Assembly (NCBI RefSeq): GCF_954871325.1
Contig: NC_088776.1
Coordinates: 1 to 64,000, forward strand
From: Gordionus sp. m RMFG-2023
Lineage: Eukaryota; Nematomorpha; Gordioida; Chordodea; Parachordodidae
Length of the DNA: 64,000 bases
Direction of reading: 5' to 3'
Shown: in pieces, positions 1 through 8,596 of the stretch
Layout of the letters: every line of letters starts with the position of its first letter
Position numbering within the stretch: position 1 is the first letter of the stretch
Translations under genes and position numbers: made by a program
Notes under the pieces: model-generated
The model's database searches: none
What the model was told of the DNA's origin: nothing
What the model saw: the letters and a program-made list of their open reading frames with translations, nothing else

Positions 1-93
1 TTTGTAAGGTTAAAACAATAATATCCGTATAACCAAATTGTGAATCCACTTGTTTAATTAAGTTACATCTGTATGAAATTCCCATTTATTCAA

Positions 94-109
94 TTGGCGA
101 CGACGAGAC
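94..109 (+). other. Primer-binding-site-like sequence of the LTR element
   Basis: TTGGCGACGACGAG directly follows a stretch ending in TTCA. TTGGCGAC followed by GA-rich sequence is common just after the 5' LTR in animal Gypsy-class elements. No tRNA match could be tested here. Confidence 0.35.
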
Positions 110-119
110 AAAGAACCTA

Positions 120-735
120 TAATATGAATCTATTGGATGTTATCAAATAAACTATTGGGAATGATTGGAAAATGTCATGGTAAATATGAACTATTTTGTA
201 AATGTGATATTTGTATGAACAATAGGATTGTATTGGATATTGCAAGAAATTAATATGGATATCGATAATATTATATATTATAATATTTATCAGAATTTAA
301 GCCAATAAAATAAATTATGTATAATTTGTAAAATATGATAAAATTATGATTGATAAAAAAAGAATTTAGAAATACATTCATGGTATATGAATGAATTATT
401 ATGAAATATGATATTGAAATAATTATGAAATGGAACAATTATATATGATTTAACATGAACAATGAATTACTATTATAATTGCTGATAAACAAAAATTGTT
501 TAATAAATGAATTTCAGAAAATTATTTGGAAATAATAATTTGGTACAAATGATGATGTTTATGTTGATTATATTGAATTGAATGAAATTGCAGAAAAATG
601 AAGCATATTCATAATGCAATTATTAAAAATGAGAATGATAAAATTATAATTACTAAATGATTTGTTTAAATTTGGAGAATGATTCTATATTATTAATATT
701 TGGAAATTTGTTGATAATTATTTAACAATATTTTG
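120..735 (+). other. AT-rich, C-poor stretch without a gene
   Basis: No open frame of note. The + strand is strongly short of C relative to G: a hand count over 241-720 gives about 20 C against about 60 G. This may be the worn-out internal region of the LTR element, whose sense strands are often C-poor. Confidence 0.5.
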
Positions 736-749
736 GATGTATAGTATAT

Positions 750-970
750 TTTTATGTTTGGGAATATTTAGCGTTTCTTGTTTTTTATATATTTTGGACT
801 GGGGAATATTTAACGTTTCTTATTTTATTATATTTTGGATTGGGGAATATTTAGCGTTTCTTTTTTATTTAATATTTTGGACTGGTGAATATTTAGAGTT
901 TCTTTTTTTTTTAAATATTTTGGACTGGAGAATATTTAGCGTTTCTTATTTTTTTTATATTTTACCTTAT
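750..970 (+). repeat. Five-copy tandem repeat, about 42-bp unit
   Basis: The core GGAATATTTAGCGTTTCTT recurs at about 761, 803, 844, 886 and 929 (spacing 41-43 bp), each preceded by TTTTGGACTG or a variant. A frame from 737 to 1006 stays open across it and reads as hydrophobic Phe/Ile/Tyr-rich peptide, but the unit length changes by 1 bp between copies and the composition is simple T-rich DNA. I therefore read it as a minisatellite and not a membrane protein gene. Confidence 0.8.
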
Positions 971-1136
971 TTTTTACTTCGTGTATTTTTTGTCCTTCTT
1001 TCATAAAAAAATTTGTAAAAAAAGGATAATGCCTTTATTATTTTTTTAAAATTCTCTATATACATCTACTCTACATATTGAAAAGTAACAGAAATAATCA
1101 ATCATAATTAAAAGAAAACATATTAATAATAATATT

Positions 1137-1354
1137 GTTGTTAAACGGCTCGTTTTGAGACCATTTTTAAAAACGGCTAACTCATTACTGCATCCAGAAA
1201 AATATTACATAAGTTCTGAAGAATTTGCTCATAGAAGGAACAAAGGTCTAGACATATATTATCGAAATCCTGAGACTTTGGGCAATATTTTTTCTGGCTA
1301 AAATATTCAGTTAGCCGTTTTTAAAATTCTGCTCAAAACGAGCAGTTTCAACAC
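1137..1354. mobile_element. Foldback MITE-like element, 218 bp
   Basis: The outer arms 1137-1182 and 1309-1354 are inverted copies; the shared core contains GCTCGTTTTGAG and TTTTAAAAACGGCTAACT. A second inverted match (CCAGAAAAATATT at about 1194-1206 against AATATTTTTTCTGG at about 1283-1296) extends the arms to about 70 bp around a short loop. It has no coding capacity. I could not settle the target-site duplication, so the superfamily is unknown. It sits inside the presumed interior of the older LTR element. Confidence 0.75.
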
Positions 1355-1425
1355 TAAATTATAATGTAGAATCGATAAGAGAAAAATAAGCGAAAATCTC
1401 TATACACAATATATCGCATACATGA

Positions 1426-1524
1426 AAATATGGTACAATCTATTATACTTATGGAAATATGGTGTTTGGGAAACTGTTGTAAATATGGTATAATCTATTA
1501 CTTATAGAAATATAGTGATTGATG
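1426..1524 (+). repeat. Two-copy direct duplication, about 56-bp period
   Basis: AAATATGGTACAATCTATTA (from about 1427) and AAATATGGTATAATCTATTA (from about 1481) each continue through CTTATRGAAATATRGTG. This is a local tandem duplication with a few substitutions and no gene. Confidence 0.7.
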
Positions 1525-1938
1525 GAAAGTGATTACTCTTAGTGAAATAAACAATTATTGCAACAATTATGTGGGAAAACATGGAAATTAATTTATCAAT
1601 CCTAATTTGGACATTGGGAAGCTAATTTTGATATTGTAAAAATGGATACTTGATAAAGATATCTCGCTAATTAAGACATAAAGATATAAAGATGTTGGGC
1701 TTTAAAATCACGTGACCTATGCAAAAAACTAATGGGGTACCGTGATCCATATGTGCCCGTATTTGCATTTAAGGACTACTTCTTGTACGATTCAGGGATA
1801 TGAATTATCTTATGGGCATCCAAGGATGATAGCGATCATTTGGTCAGCTCTAAGATAACAGTAACATAGCTCCTCTTGGCCAGCTCTAGGATAATGGTGA
1901 CATCATAGTGTCGACCAATCTACAATGGACTCACAAGT

Positions 1939-2248
1939 GATACTCCGGTGGGAGATCCCTCGAAATTGATACTCAGGTAGGAGATCAAGTATACAATGGC
2001 CTCGATAACGATACTCCTTTGGGAGATCAAACATACATTGGAATCGATAAGAATACTCCGGTGGAATATATGTCGTTAATCTCCGATGGGAGATCAATTA
2101 AAAGGAAACGATATTGATTCTCTAGGTGAAATCAATCAACAAGGGAAACAATATTGATACTCTAGGTGAGATCAATCGTACCAAGGCTGCTAATATTGTT
2201 GCTCTTCGAGCTCAAAATTTTAATTGGGGAGTGAAGAGTGGATGTTAA
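1939..2248 (+). pseudogene. 3' coding end of LTR-element polyprotein with short repeats
   Basis: Seven imperfect units like GATACTCCGGTGGGAGATC start near 1939, 1968, 2009, 2049, 2079, 2115 and 2156. In one frame (about 1966-2114) they read as acidic repeats such as DTQVGDQ and DTPLGDQ before a stop. The final part, frame starting ATT GAT ACT at 2154, reads IDTLGEINRTKAANIVALRA, then QNFNWGVKSGC and a stop at 2246-2248. The stop lies 3 bp into the putative LTR, and the codons overlap a polypurine tract, as is usual for the end of a Gypsy-type pol. Frames are broken between the repeats, so it is not functional. The family call rests on layout and not on a recognised catalytic motif. Confidence 0.4.
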
Positions 2249-2330
2249 AAAGGGCATCACCACATGGTAAAGGGAAATGGAAAGGATAAGGATTTTTAAG
2301 GAGAAACGTTAAGTCGTGGATGCCTCTAGG

Positions 2331-2338
2331 ATATGTAG
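2331..2338 (+). repeat. Left 8-bp target-site duplication of hAT element
   Basis: ATATGTAG here is identical to 4177-4184. Eight-bp duplications are the hallmark of hAT transposition. Confidence 0.9.
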
Positions 2339-3453
2339 CATTAGCGTACGCAGCGGGGGGGCAGGGGGACAAATCCCCCCCCCCCCCCCCCCCAAAGCCA
2401 AAAAATGCAGATGCCGGATATATTATTATTGTTTATATTTGTTAATATTTATTCGTATCTCATATTATATATATTTTATTACATTTATTATCACATTCAT
2501 AAGTTATTTTATCAATTAATTTCGATTTCAAGTTTTCCGGCGTAATATTTACTTATTATTTTCAAATTTTTAGTGGCGTAATATTTATCTACCATTTTCA
2601 AATTTCTAGTCAAATAATAATTATTTCTGAAACTTCTGATCCAACAGGGAAAAAGAAATTGCAACCTTGTCCAACGAGATAGAGCCTCTTCCATTAAGCA
2701 CTAACAGCTATTAAGGAGTAAGAAGAGCCAATTGCTATTACTGAAATATCACAATGGCCTGAAAGAAATATTTCCTCAGAAGCAAGAAAATTATTGGATT
2801 TAATGCTTATTCCAAATTTTATTTCTCATTAGAATGTATTATTTAATTATACAACTATTTTAAGTATTACTTTTCAAAAACATGACATTGATTTCATTAA
2901 GAAGATGAGAATAGCGGAGAGCATTTTATCAGAACTCAAGGAAATTAGGGCGTTGATGAAGAATTCCATATTTTATATTTTATTTTTGAGTCAAAAGCAG
3001 AGCTATACGTGTTTAATATTTGTCTTCTCGACTTGTAGCAAGGCAAGCTCATCGTTAAAACATTAATATAGGATCAGTAGAAGAGTATATCTTAGATGCA
3101 GATACATTTATAACCCAAATAAATGAATTTTTAATTCATCATGCAGCACTTACATCTGCAAATATTACTTCCACAATAGCCTTCCCAACCTTTTTCAGAT
3201 GGTGATAGAAAAAAAAATATTTGTTTTTATTATGAAGATGTTAAAGTATCTTATGATGCCTTACTAGCTGAATAACTATGTTTATAAGATTAACTATAGT
3301 TGATATAGTCCCAAAAAATGCTATGGATGCTCTGCATTATTTCAAACACATTTTAGATTAAATTCCCAATGTATTAAAAGGGTTTATAAACTCTTCCCAT
3401 TAGTAAACTAATGAGAGAAGACTCTCTTTTTAAGAAGAATAACAGAGGCTTGC

Positions 3454-3461
3454 AGAAGTAC
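3454..3461 (+). repeat. Left 8-bp target duplication of nested insertion
   Basis: AGAAGTAC is identical to 3782-3789. Both copies correspond to the Arg-Ser-Thr codons of the transposase dimerisation motif. Confidence 0.7.
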
Positions 3462-3781
3462 CATTTGCAGGGCACGGCCCGGATTTTTTTAAAGATTTTT
3501 TACGGCCCGGCCTGGGTTTTTTTTAAAAAATTTTCAGGCCCGGCCCGGTTTTTTTAAAAATAAATTATATTTATTTTTGATTTTTGTAGCTAATAATAAC
3601 GATTTCGAATATAGGCTGTTTTAAAAAATACAGCCCGGCCTGGGTGTTTTTTTTGAAATAATTCAGGCACGGCTTGGATATTTTTTTAAAAAAATTACGG
3701 GCCTGACCCGAGTATATTTAAAAAAATTAAAATACTGTCCGGCCCAGGGGCCGGGCTTGCAGGTCTCTGAAAAACATACCA
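3462..3781. mobile_element. 320-bp GC-motif insertion nested in the hAT transposase
   Basis: The insertion consists of degenerate repeats of CGGCCCGG or CGGCCTGGG alternating with T/A-rich spacers (TTTTTTTAAAAA). It is flanked by AGAAGTAC on both sides. If one duplication copy and the insertion are ignored, the transposase frame runs straight through the dimerisation motif (RRIT...CRSTT...SRM...LLNIH), strong evidence that the block is an insertion. The ends carry GC-rich sequence in loosely inverted form (TGCAGGGCACGGCCC against GGGCCGGGCTTGCAGG), but I see no clean terminal inverted repeat. The 8-bp duplication suggests a hAT-type MITE. Confidence 0.65.
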
Positions 3782-3789
3782 AGAAGTAC
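3782..3789 (+). repeat. Right 8-bp target duplication of nested insertion
   Basis: AGAAGTAC, identical to 3454-3461. Confidence 0.7.
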
Positions 3790-4176
3790 AACATGTAAAA
3801 GTAGAATGAAAGATTTGGATCTTTTGAATATTCATAGGCATTTGACGACAAGCAAGGATGAGATAATTGAAAAATTAGCTCAATCCCAACGAAGATTGGA
3901 TTTTACATTGTAAATATAAAACATACAAAATACAATTATTCCTAAGAAACTTTTTGTGCAAAGGCTCAAAAAATTCAAATTTCTATTTTGGGTCATTTAA
4001 GTGATTCTTTACATATAATTTTTTTTATAATTCACATTAATTTAAAATTGTGTATAAGGATTAGTTATTAGTCCTAATAAATTTATGCTTTATATTTTTA
4101 AAATACAATAATATTTCTTAAAAAAATTTATTATCCCCCCCCCCCCCCCCAGACCAAATTCCTGCGTACGCGCCTG

Positions 4177-4184
4177 ATATGTAG
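4177..4184 (+). repeat. Right 8-bp target-site duplication of hAT element
   Basis: ATATGTAG, identical to 2331-2338. Confidence 0.9.
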
Positions 4185-4269
4185 GTTTCCTTTCAATTAA
4201 TGATGATAATTTGTAAGGTTAACCACCTAACATACATATAGAGCATCAATGACATAACTTAACTCTAAA

Positions 4270-4420
4270 TGTGCCAGGGGACCATGGGGCCGACACTAGC
4301 CTTTACAATCTCAGGGGGCTCAACTAAAAATATTTTTATGGGGGGCTTCGTCCCTCATACCCTCCTATTTTGCGGGGTTTCGCCCCCCTTTTGCCAGGCC
4401 TTCGACGGTGTTTTATATTA
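4270..4420. repeat. GC-rich patch with stem-loop
   Basis: This patch is abruptly GC-rich in an AT desert. TGGGGGGC (about 4339-4346) can pair with GCCCCCC (about 4382-4388), and an inner GCGGGGTTTCGCCCC forms a second, shorter hairpin. It may be the end of an unrecognised transposon; no target duplication was found. Confidence 0.45.
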
Positions 4421-5403
4421 ATTATATTATAGTTTTTTATTTGAAATTTGCAGAACAATTATTCTGAATTTCATATTTTGTCATTTATTATGCTTAGAGA
4501 TAAGGAAAGTAAAACAATACAAGACATTTCTATAGATAATATTTTTTAATTCAAAATATTTATCCATTCATTGAAATATTAATATTCTCGATTACGCATA
4601 TAAAAAAAATTTTTTTATCTAAAGAATTAAAGTGATTAGAAAAAGGTTAACATCAATTTATAATGTATTTTAAAAACCACACAAGGCAATATAACTTTTA
4701 ACAACCTACATTGACAAAAGGTTATTTATTAATAAGGAAAAATTTGTAGGCCTAACCAAATCAATAATTTTTAAAGAAGAGAATATAAAGTCTAATCAAA
4801 AAAATCATAATCATAAACCTATATAGTAGTTAGACCCAGAGATTATCTCCCATATCTATGAACGACTAGACAGTTATTTATCATCTAAATTCTGCAATTA
4901 TCAAATGCTCTCAGCAGCATGAGTAATAATCTTAAATTACATAGCCACACAAATAATGGACGCTTTCTAGTCATAGCCATGACACTCACGATTTAAACAC
5001 TCATATCAGAAACTTATTAAGTTGTATAAATTGATAAAGGAAAAGGCGCTAAAAATCATTAGAAGAAATAATTACGCAAATATATTGAAGCCTTGAGTTA
5101 TTTTACACGGTAAGGATGCCATATTAGAAATGAATCATTTTGTAACTATAAAAATAAGGGCCCAGAGTGATATGATGAAAGCAATTAAGATTTTATATAT
5201 TAATGTTGTTCGCACCACCTCTAGTTGGTAACAGTATGTCTTTAAAATAATAATATAGTTTGTAATAATATCAAAAAAACTCAAAACTGTTTTACAAAGA
5301 AGGAAAAAAAATAGCTTTCTTAAAAACAAAATTATAATTAGATTACATCATGTGGAGAATATTAGGGAGCCATTAAAAAAAAATCCTTCTTCGTTTCAAG
5401 GAT
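4421..5403. other. AT-rich stretch, nothing recognised
   Basis: Only short frames full of Phe/Ile/Lys codons, as expected by chance at this composition. I see no RNA gene, transposon end or repeat. Confidence 0.5.
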
Positions 5404-5484
5404 CTATTCAAATTTTTCAGTGGGATAGACCTTCTTTGCACTCTTCCACCATTCTCCTAGTGATGCTACTGGAATGTACTTGTT
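5404..5484 (-). CDS. Possible terminal exon of unknown protein
   Basis: On the minus strand a candidate 3' splice site (ATATTAG at about 5485-5491) is followed by 26 codons, NKYIPVASLGEWWKSAKKVY then PTEKFE, and a stop (TAG, 5404-5406). Codon use is more even and GC is higher than in the surroundings, and the peptide is not low-complexity, which is what prompted the call. I do not recognise the family. No convincing upstream exon was found at higher coordinates. It could be a chance open stretch or a fragment of a dead gene. Confidence 0.22.
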   Translation of the reverse strand, partial: NKYIPVASLGEWWKSAKKVYPTEKFE

Positions 5485-5799
5485 CTAATATATGATATGT
5501 GTAAAAAAAATTTTAAAAATACAATTCAAAATAGAAATGAATTATGGTTAAAAATTATCCCCAGAAAGCATAAATACATTAACTAGAATATATATATATA
5601 TATTTACATTGGTTGTTCCAATTTTATTGAATTCCGAGAATTTAACATGTAGATTATAACCTCAGGAAAAGATATGCCGGAATATATAGCCGGTTAAATC
5701 GCATCTTAAAAAATTTACAAAATTTACAAATAGCTCTTGGTAAATAAATTACGAGTTGGAAGATTCCAAAAATTCCCATATTCGCTATAAAAAATTTAC
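5485..5799. other. AT-rich stretch with short (TA)n
   Basis: Contains a short TA run near 5590-5602 and two copies of AAATTTACAAA. No gene seen. Confidence 0.5.
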
Positions 5800-5883
5800 A
5801 AACCGGGTCGGGCCAAACCGGGTTGGGTCGGACCGAGTCGAGCCGGGCCGAGTCGAGCCGGGCCGAGTCGAACCGGGCCGAGC
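5800..5883 (+). repeat. GC-rich minisatellite, 15-bp unit
   Basis: GAGTCGAGCCGGGCC recurs with exact 15-bp spacing at 5835, 5850 and 5865, preceded by more diverged units (ACCGGGTCGGGCC, ACCGGGTTGGGTCGG). An open frame from 5756 translates it as VEPGR repeats, but the frame has no other gene-like feature. It resembles the GC blocks at 3470-3770 and 6258-6312. Confidence 0.75.
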
Positions 5884-6257
5884 AAATGGTACCTCTACGA
5901 GGTCTCCGATTTATATTATATTAATAAACTTATTAGAAAACAAATAGACAATATAAAGACAAATATTTTGGTGGTTAGGGAAATTAAAAAAATAAAAATA
6001 CAATTTCCCCACAAATTTCCTAGTTTCGTCTCTAGATTAAATATGATATATCGCGTAGTGTTTGTCATCCCAATTTATATCCCAAACAGCTGTTCATGAA
6101 TCCCATGCATATAAAAATGGCGAACCTCGTGTATCATTTTAGTGTACGAGGAAAAAATAACAGGAAGAATTCCACCCACTTACCCCTACGTCAATCACTG
6201 ACTATGATCTCTTATTACTGAGGGTACCTTTGGTTAACAGGCATCGGGACTAATTTT

Positions 6258-6312
6258 TCAACCCGCAGCAAACCCGGCCCAGCAAACCCGGCCCGGCCCG
6301 AAACCGAACGAT
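6258..6312. repeat. GC-rich repeat patch, inverted relative to 5800-5883
   Basis: AGCAAACCCGGCCC occurs twice, followed by GGCCCGAAACCG. In reverse orientation it resembles the ACCGGGT/GGGCC units at 5800-5883, so the two could be the outer parts of one 0.5-kb inverted-repeat element. No target duplication was identified. Confidence 0.45.
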
Positions 6313-6574
6313 ACTTTTTTTTATTTGTACCGAAAAGCTCGACCGGAAAAAGAAAATGAAAAATTATTTCTTCCGCCAAGCCCGAATTTAAGTTTAAATA
6401 TAAGAAAAAAAAATTTAAGATCAAAAAAAAATATATTAGCGGCCTTATTTTTTTTTGTGCCAGAATTTTTTTAAAAAATATATTTAAATATATTAATGAT
6501 ATTCATATTTAAATTTTTTTTTTAGCCCAAAACGACCCATAACCGTAAAAAATAGACCGGGGTCGTAATTCGCT
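6313..6574. other. AT-rich spacer
   Basis: No gene-like frame; several long A and T runs. Confidence 0.5.
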
Positions 6575-6636
6575 GATCCTAAACTGTATTATCCCCCCTC
6601 AATGATGCAAACTGTGTTGCCCCCCCCCCCCCTGAT
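6575..6636 (+). repeat. Two-copy repeat with poly-C tract
   Basis: AAACTGTATTATCCCCCC (6581) and AAACTGTGTTGCCCCCCC (6609) are two copies about 28 bp apart. The second contains a run of about 13 C. Confidence 0.6.
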
Positions 6637-7317
6637 GTTCAAAAACGAAATGGTTCTAACTACGGTCCCGAGTTGAATCGACCTGTTAAGCGCGTATACT
6701 TAAATTAATCTAAATTCGATATCTATCCACGTTTTTTTTAACGAACGCCCAAGATTAGATGCGCATGCTCAATATTAGATTATAAATAATATAATTTATC
6801 ATTTATTACATTACTTTCTAAAACGGAAACGATATTATTCAAAAACGTATAGAAATTTTTTTTTAAAAAAAATTCTGCAAATTCTGCATATTCTGCAAAA
6901 AAAAAATCAGAAGAAGGAAGATAGCTAACAAAATATTTAAAAAAAACGAATATAAATTATATGATATAGAAAATAAAGTAAAACTAAAAATAATTCTAGG
7001 ATGCTTATTACAGTCATAACAACAATAAAACAATATACAAAATTCCCCCTATAGAAGTTACTAGAAGAAAAAATAATACAATTTTACAAAATAAAAATAG
7101 AGATAGAGATAGGGCCATTCTAGATTTTACAGGTTTTATCTGAATTTTGCAGGATTTTCAAAAAATATTTTTTTAAAATAATATCAAAAAATAAACATAA
7201 TAAACTTATATTTTATTACTAGCATAATATATAATATAAGAAGAAGAAATTGTTTTTTTAAAAAAAATTATTATTATTAAAAAAAATTTTTTTTAATTTT
7301 TCCTAAAAAAATAGATA
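6637..7317. promoter_or_regulatory. AT-rich upstream region of the 7318 gene
   Basis: There is no coding signal and no clear TATA or initiator can be distinguished in such AT-rich DNA. It includes triple TTCTGCAAA/TTCTGCATA units near 6870-6900 and GAGATA repeats near 7097-7112. The promoter role is inferred only from position. Confidence 0.2.
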
Positions 7318-7791
7318 ATGTTTGCATCAAGAGGATTAAATAAGATCTTGTTCCTTTCTATAGCTATTTATTGTGCTACAAAGGATTTATCGTCAGCGAA
7401 GAGTGTCTGTAAGACGGAGAGAAATATAACTCTGAAGAAAATTCATGGAAATTATAGCCTAAATTGGGATGAGTATCCAATAGCTGAACGCTATTATGTA
7501 GAAATTTATCACTACAAGAAAATTTCTGTTTCAAGAAAAGAATTTTTGGTTAGAAAATACATTTTAATTTTACTAAATGAATATTTATTTTTGTTTTGTT
7601 TGTAGACTAAAAAGAATAATAACGATTTGTCTATTGGAGAACTAGAGAAGAGTAAATATGAAATAGACGTTTTTCCGTACGTTAAGGGTGATATATGGTT
7701 CCATAAATGCTTCGGCCAAAACTTTACCATAAGTATGTGTATCCTATTTATTAGATTTTATTTTTATTATTTATGATTTTTAGCTGTATAA
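7318..7791 (+). CDS. Secreted fibronectin-III-like protein, short form (three exons)
   Basis: The start ATG at 7318 opens a hydrophobic leader, KILFLSIAIYCA, typical of a signal peptide, cut probably near residue 27. Exon 1 is 7318-7548 (77 codons), then a 57-bp intron 7549-7605 (donor GGTTAG, acceptor TTTGTAG) and exon 2 from 7606, in phase 0. The joined product shows the fibronectin-III pattern: SLNWDEYPIAERYYVEIY (strand B Trp, strand C Tyr), then LSIGELEKSKYEIDVFPYVK (L..L...Y.V). Exon 2 has a good donor, AAGTATGT, at 7733. Splicing to TTTTTAG at 7782-7783 gives a stop at 7789-7791 and about 121 residues. Downstream acceptors would give longer forms. It probably acts outside the cell or on its surface; the function is unknown. 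The leader, frame continuity and domain pattern together make a real gene likely; exact splicing is inferred. Confidence 0.55.
7549..7605 (+). other. Predicted 57-bp phase-0 intron
   Basis: GT at 7549-7550 and AG at 7604-7605 preceded by a T-rich tract (TTTTTGTTTTGTTTGTAG). Removing it keeps the fibronectin-III pattern continuous; reading through meets a stop at 7603-7605. Confidence 0.55.
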
Positions 7792-7848
7792 ATTTAATGT
7801 TATATAGGAAATCAATGAATTTTTTTCATTTTCAAAAGGTGTTATTTT

Positions 7849-8006
<158 letters not shown>

Positions 8007-8074
8007 TAAAAAAATATGATATTTTTTTAACCGGAAATACATTACACCATGTTTTAGAATATTTCCCTTATCAG

Positions 8075-8145
8075 ATAATTCGCCAGTTGATCTTTTTAAA
8101 GATCAAATTAAAATTTTATATTATAAAATCCAAGACCAAAACTAA
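8075..8145 (+). CDS. Candidate alternative terminal exon of the 7318 gene
   Basis: The acceptor CCCTTATCAG at 8065-8074 is followed by an open stretch that, joined in phase 1 to exon 2, reads NNSPVDLFKDQIKILYYKIQ, then DQN and a stop at 8143-8145. The peptide is not low-complexity and could form an amphipathic helix. The length is well within chance for AT-rich DNA, so support is weak. Confidence 0.2.
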
Positions 8146-8289
8146 TATAAATTAAAATCCGCCTTCGAATTTTTCTACTCGGCCGAAATAACAATTTCCA
8201 ACAAAAATTAAACTTTTAAAATTAGAAAAGCCCATTCAGAAAAAAACAATATAAATATGAAAAAAATAATATAGGGTTTTAAGATCTAA

Positions 8290-8350
8290 ACACTCCTAAC
8301 ACTAACCCTAACCCTAACCCTAACTCCTAACACTAACCCTAACCCTAACT
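8290..8350 (+). repeat. Short interstitial telomeric repeat
   Basis: About ten CCCTAA-type units, with CTCCTAA and CACTAA variants, in the same orientation as the large array at 41.6-64 kb. CACTAA is also a recurrent variant there. It stands alone between AT-rich sequences. Confidence 0.9.
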
Positions 8351-8596
8351 GGAAAAATTAGAGTTTAAAAATGCTGTTCAAAACAATAAAAAAAAATTAC
8401 CGGATGTTATATTTAAATCAAATCTTTGGTGATTTTTATTCACAAAATAAATAAATCCGTCAATGATTAAAATCAAGGAATTTTTTTTTTCTAATAAAAA
8501 TCTTCAAAAAAAAACATTTACGATTTTTTTTTCTTCAAATTCTAAGAAAAATAAAAACAGATTGAATACAATCCCCATTTTATGTAACGAGACAAA
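8351..8596. other. AT-rich spacer
   Basis: No gene or repeat beyond A and T runs. Confidence 0.5.

Larger units (their letters stand above)
2720..3913 (+). pseudogene. Decayed hAT transposase (ZMYM/TTF type)
   Basis: Several scattered frames match the expected order of a hAT transposase. At about 2880-2970 HDIDFIKKMRIAESILSELK resembles the alpha-helical region after the catalytic core. Near 3040-3105 VARQAHR followed by VEEYILDADTFI resembles the family's R-QTHR-N-(x)n-EEYYRR-IFIP segment. At 3311-3440 IVPKNAMDAL, IPNVLKGF, LPIS and ER-SFLRRIT resemble the C-terminal dimerisation motif (FPN-LLK-LPVS-ERSFS-LRRIKT). After the nested insertion, DLDLLNIHRHL and a terminal QRRLDFTL stop (3911-3913) match the family's usual C terminus. 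Multiple stops and frameshifts make it dead. The N-terminal limit is uncertain. Family motifs are from memory and were not aligned. Confidence 0.75.
2339..4176 (+). mobile_element. hAT-superfamily DNA transposon, 1838 bp, inactive
   Basis: The termini are CATTAGCGTACGCAG (2339-2353) and CTGCGTACGCGCCTG (4162-4176). The latter is CAGGCGCGTACGCAG when reversed, matching the left end at 12 of 15 positions. A perfect 8-bp duplication, ATATGTAG, flanks the element. Both features are diagnostic of hAT. Each end carries a long poly-C run just inside the terminus (2375-2393 and 4135-4150). The interior holds a decayed transposase on the + strand, broken by stops, and a 320-bp nested insertion. Excising the element and one duplication copy would rejoin the presumed LTR at 2338/4185, so the hAT arrived after the LTR element. 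Confidence 0.88.
1..4290 (+). mobile_element. Degenerate Ty3/Gypsy-like LTR element, split by a hAT insertion
   Basis: I assemble this from several weak pieces. Bases 1-92 look like the tail of a 5' LTR, ending in CA. Directly after comes TTGGCGACGACGAG (94-107), which resembles the primer-binding region that follows the LTR in many animal Gypsy elements. At 2156-2248 a reading frame ends at a stop inside TGTTAA, preceded by a purine-rich tract (2225-2240), the usual arrangement at a Gypsy 3' end. The 3' LTR would start at 2243, be interrupted at 2339-4184, and resume at 4185. The 13-mer at 4210-4222 matches bases 1-13 of the window exactly, supporting the LTR pairing; beyond it the match is poor. 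The internal part is only about 2.1 kb and has no intact gag or pol. The right limit is approximate. Confidence 0.4.

Noticed and set aside
737-1006. 89-codon hydrophobic frame that might be a membrane protein
   Set aside because: It is a five-copy 42-bp minisatellite with 1-bp length changes and T-rich codons; no other gene signal.
1903-2097. 64-codon minus-strand frame with EY repeats
   Set aside because: It is the shadow of the GATACTCC-type repeats, whose + strand reading fits the 3' end of an LTR-element polyprotein.
3311-3450. Resemblance of IVPKNAMDALHYF and neighbours to the dynamin GTPase-effector domain
   Set aside because: The stretch lies between hAT termini and is followed by LPIS, ER, SFLRRIT, LLNIH and RRLDFTL in order, which fits the hAT C terminus much better.
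5756-5947. 63-codon frame with VEPGR repeats
   Set aside because: The repeat is a 15-bp GC minisatellite; the rest of the frame is AT-codon noise and there is no conserved start context.
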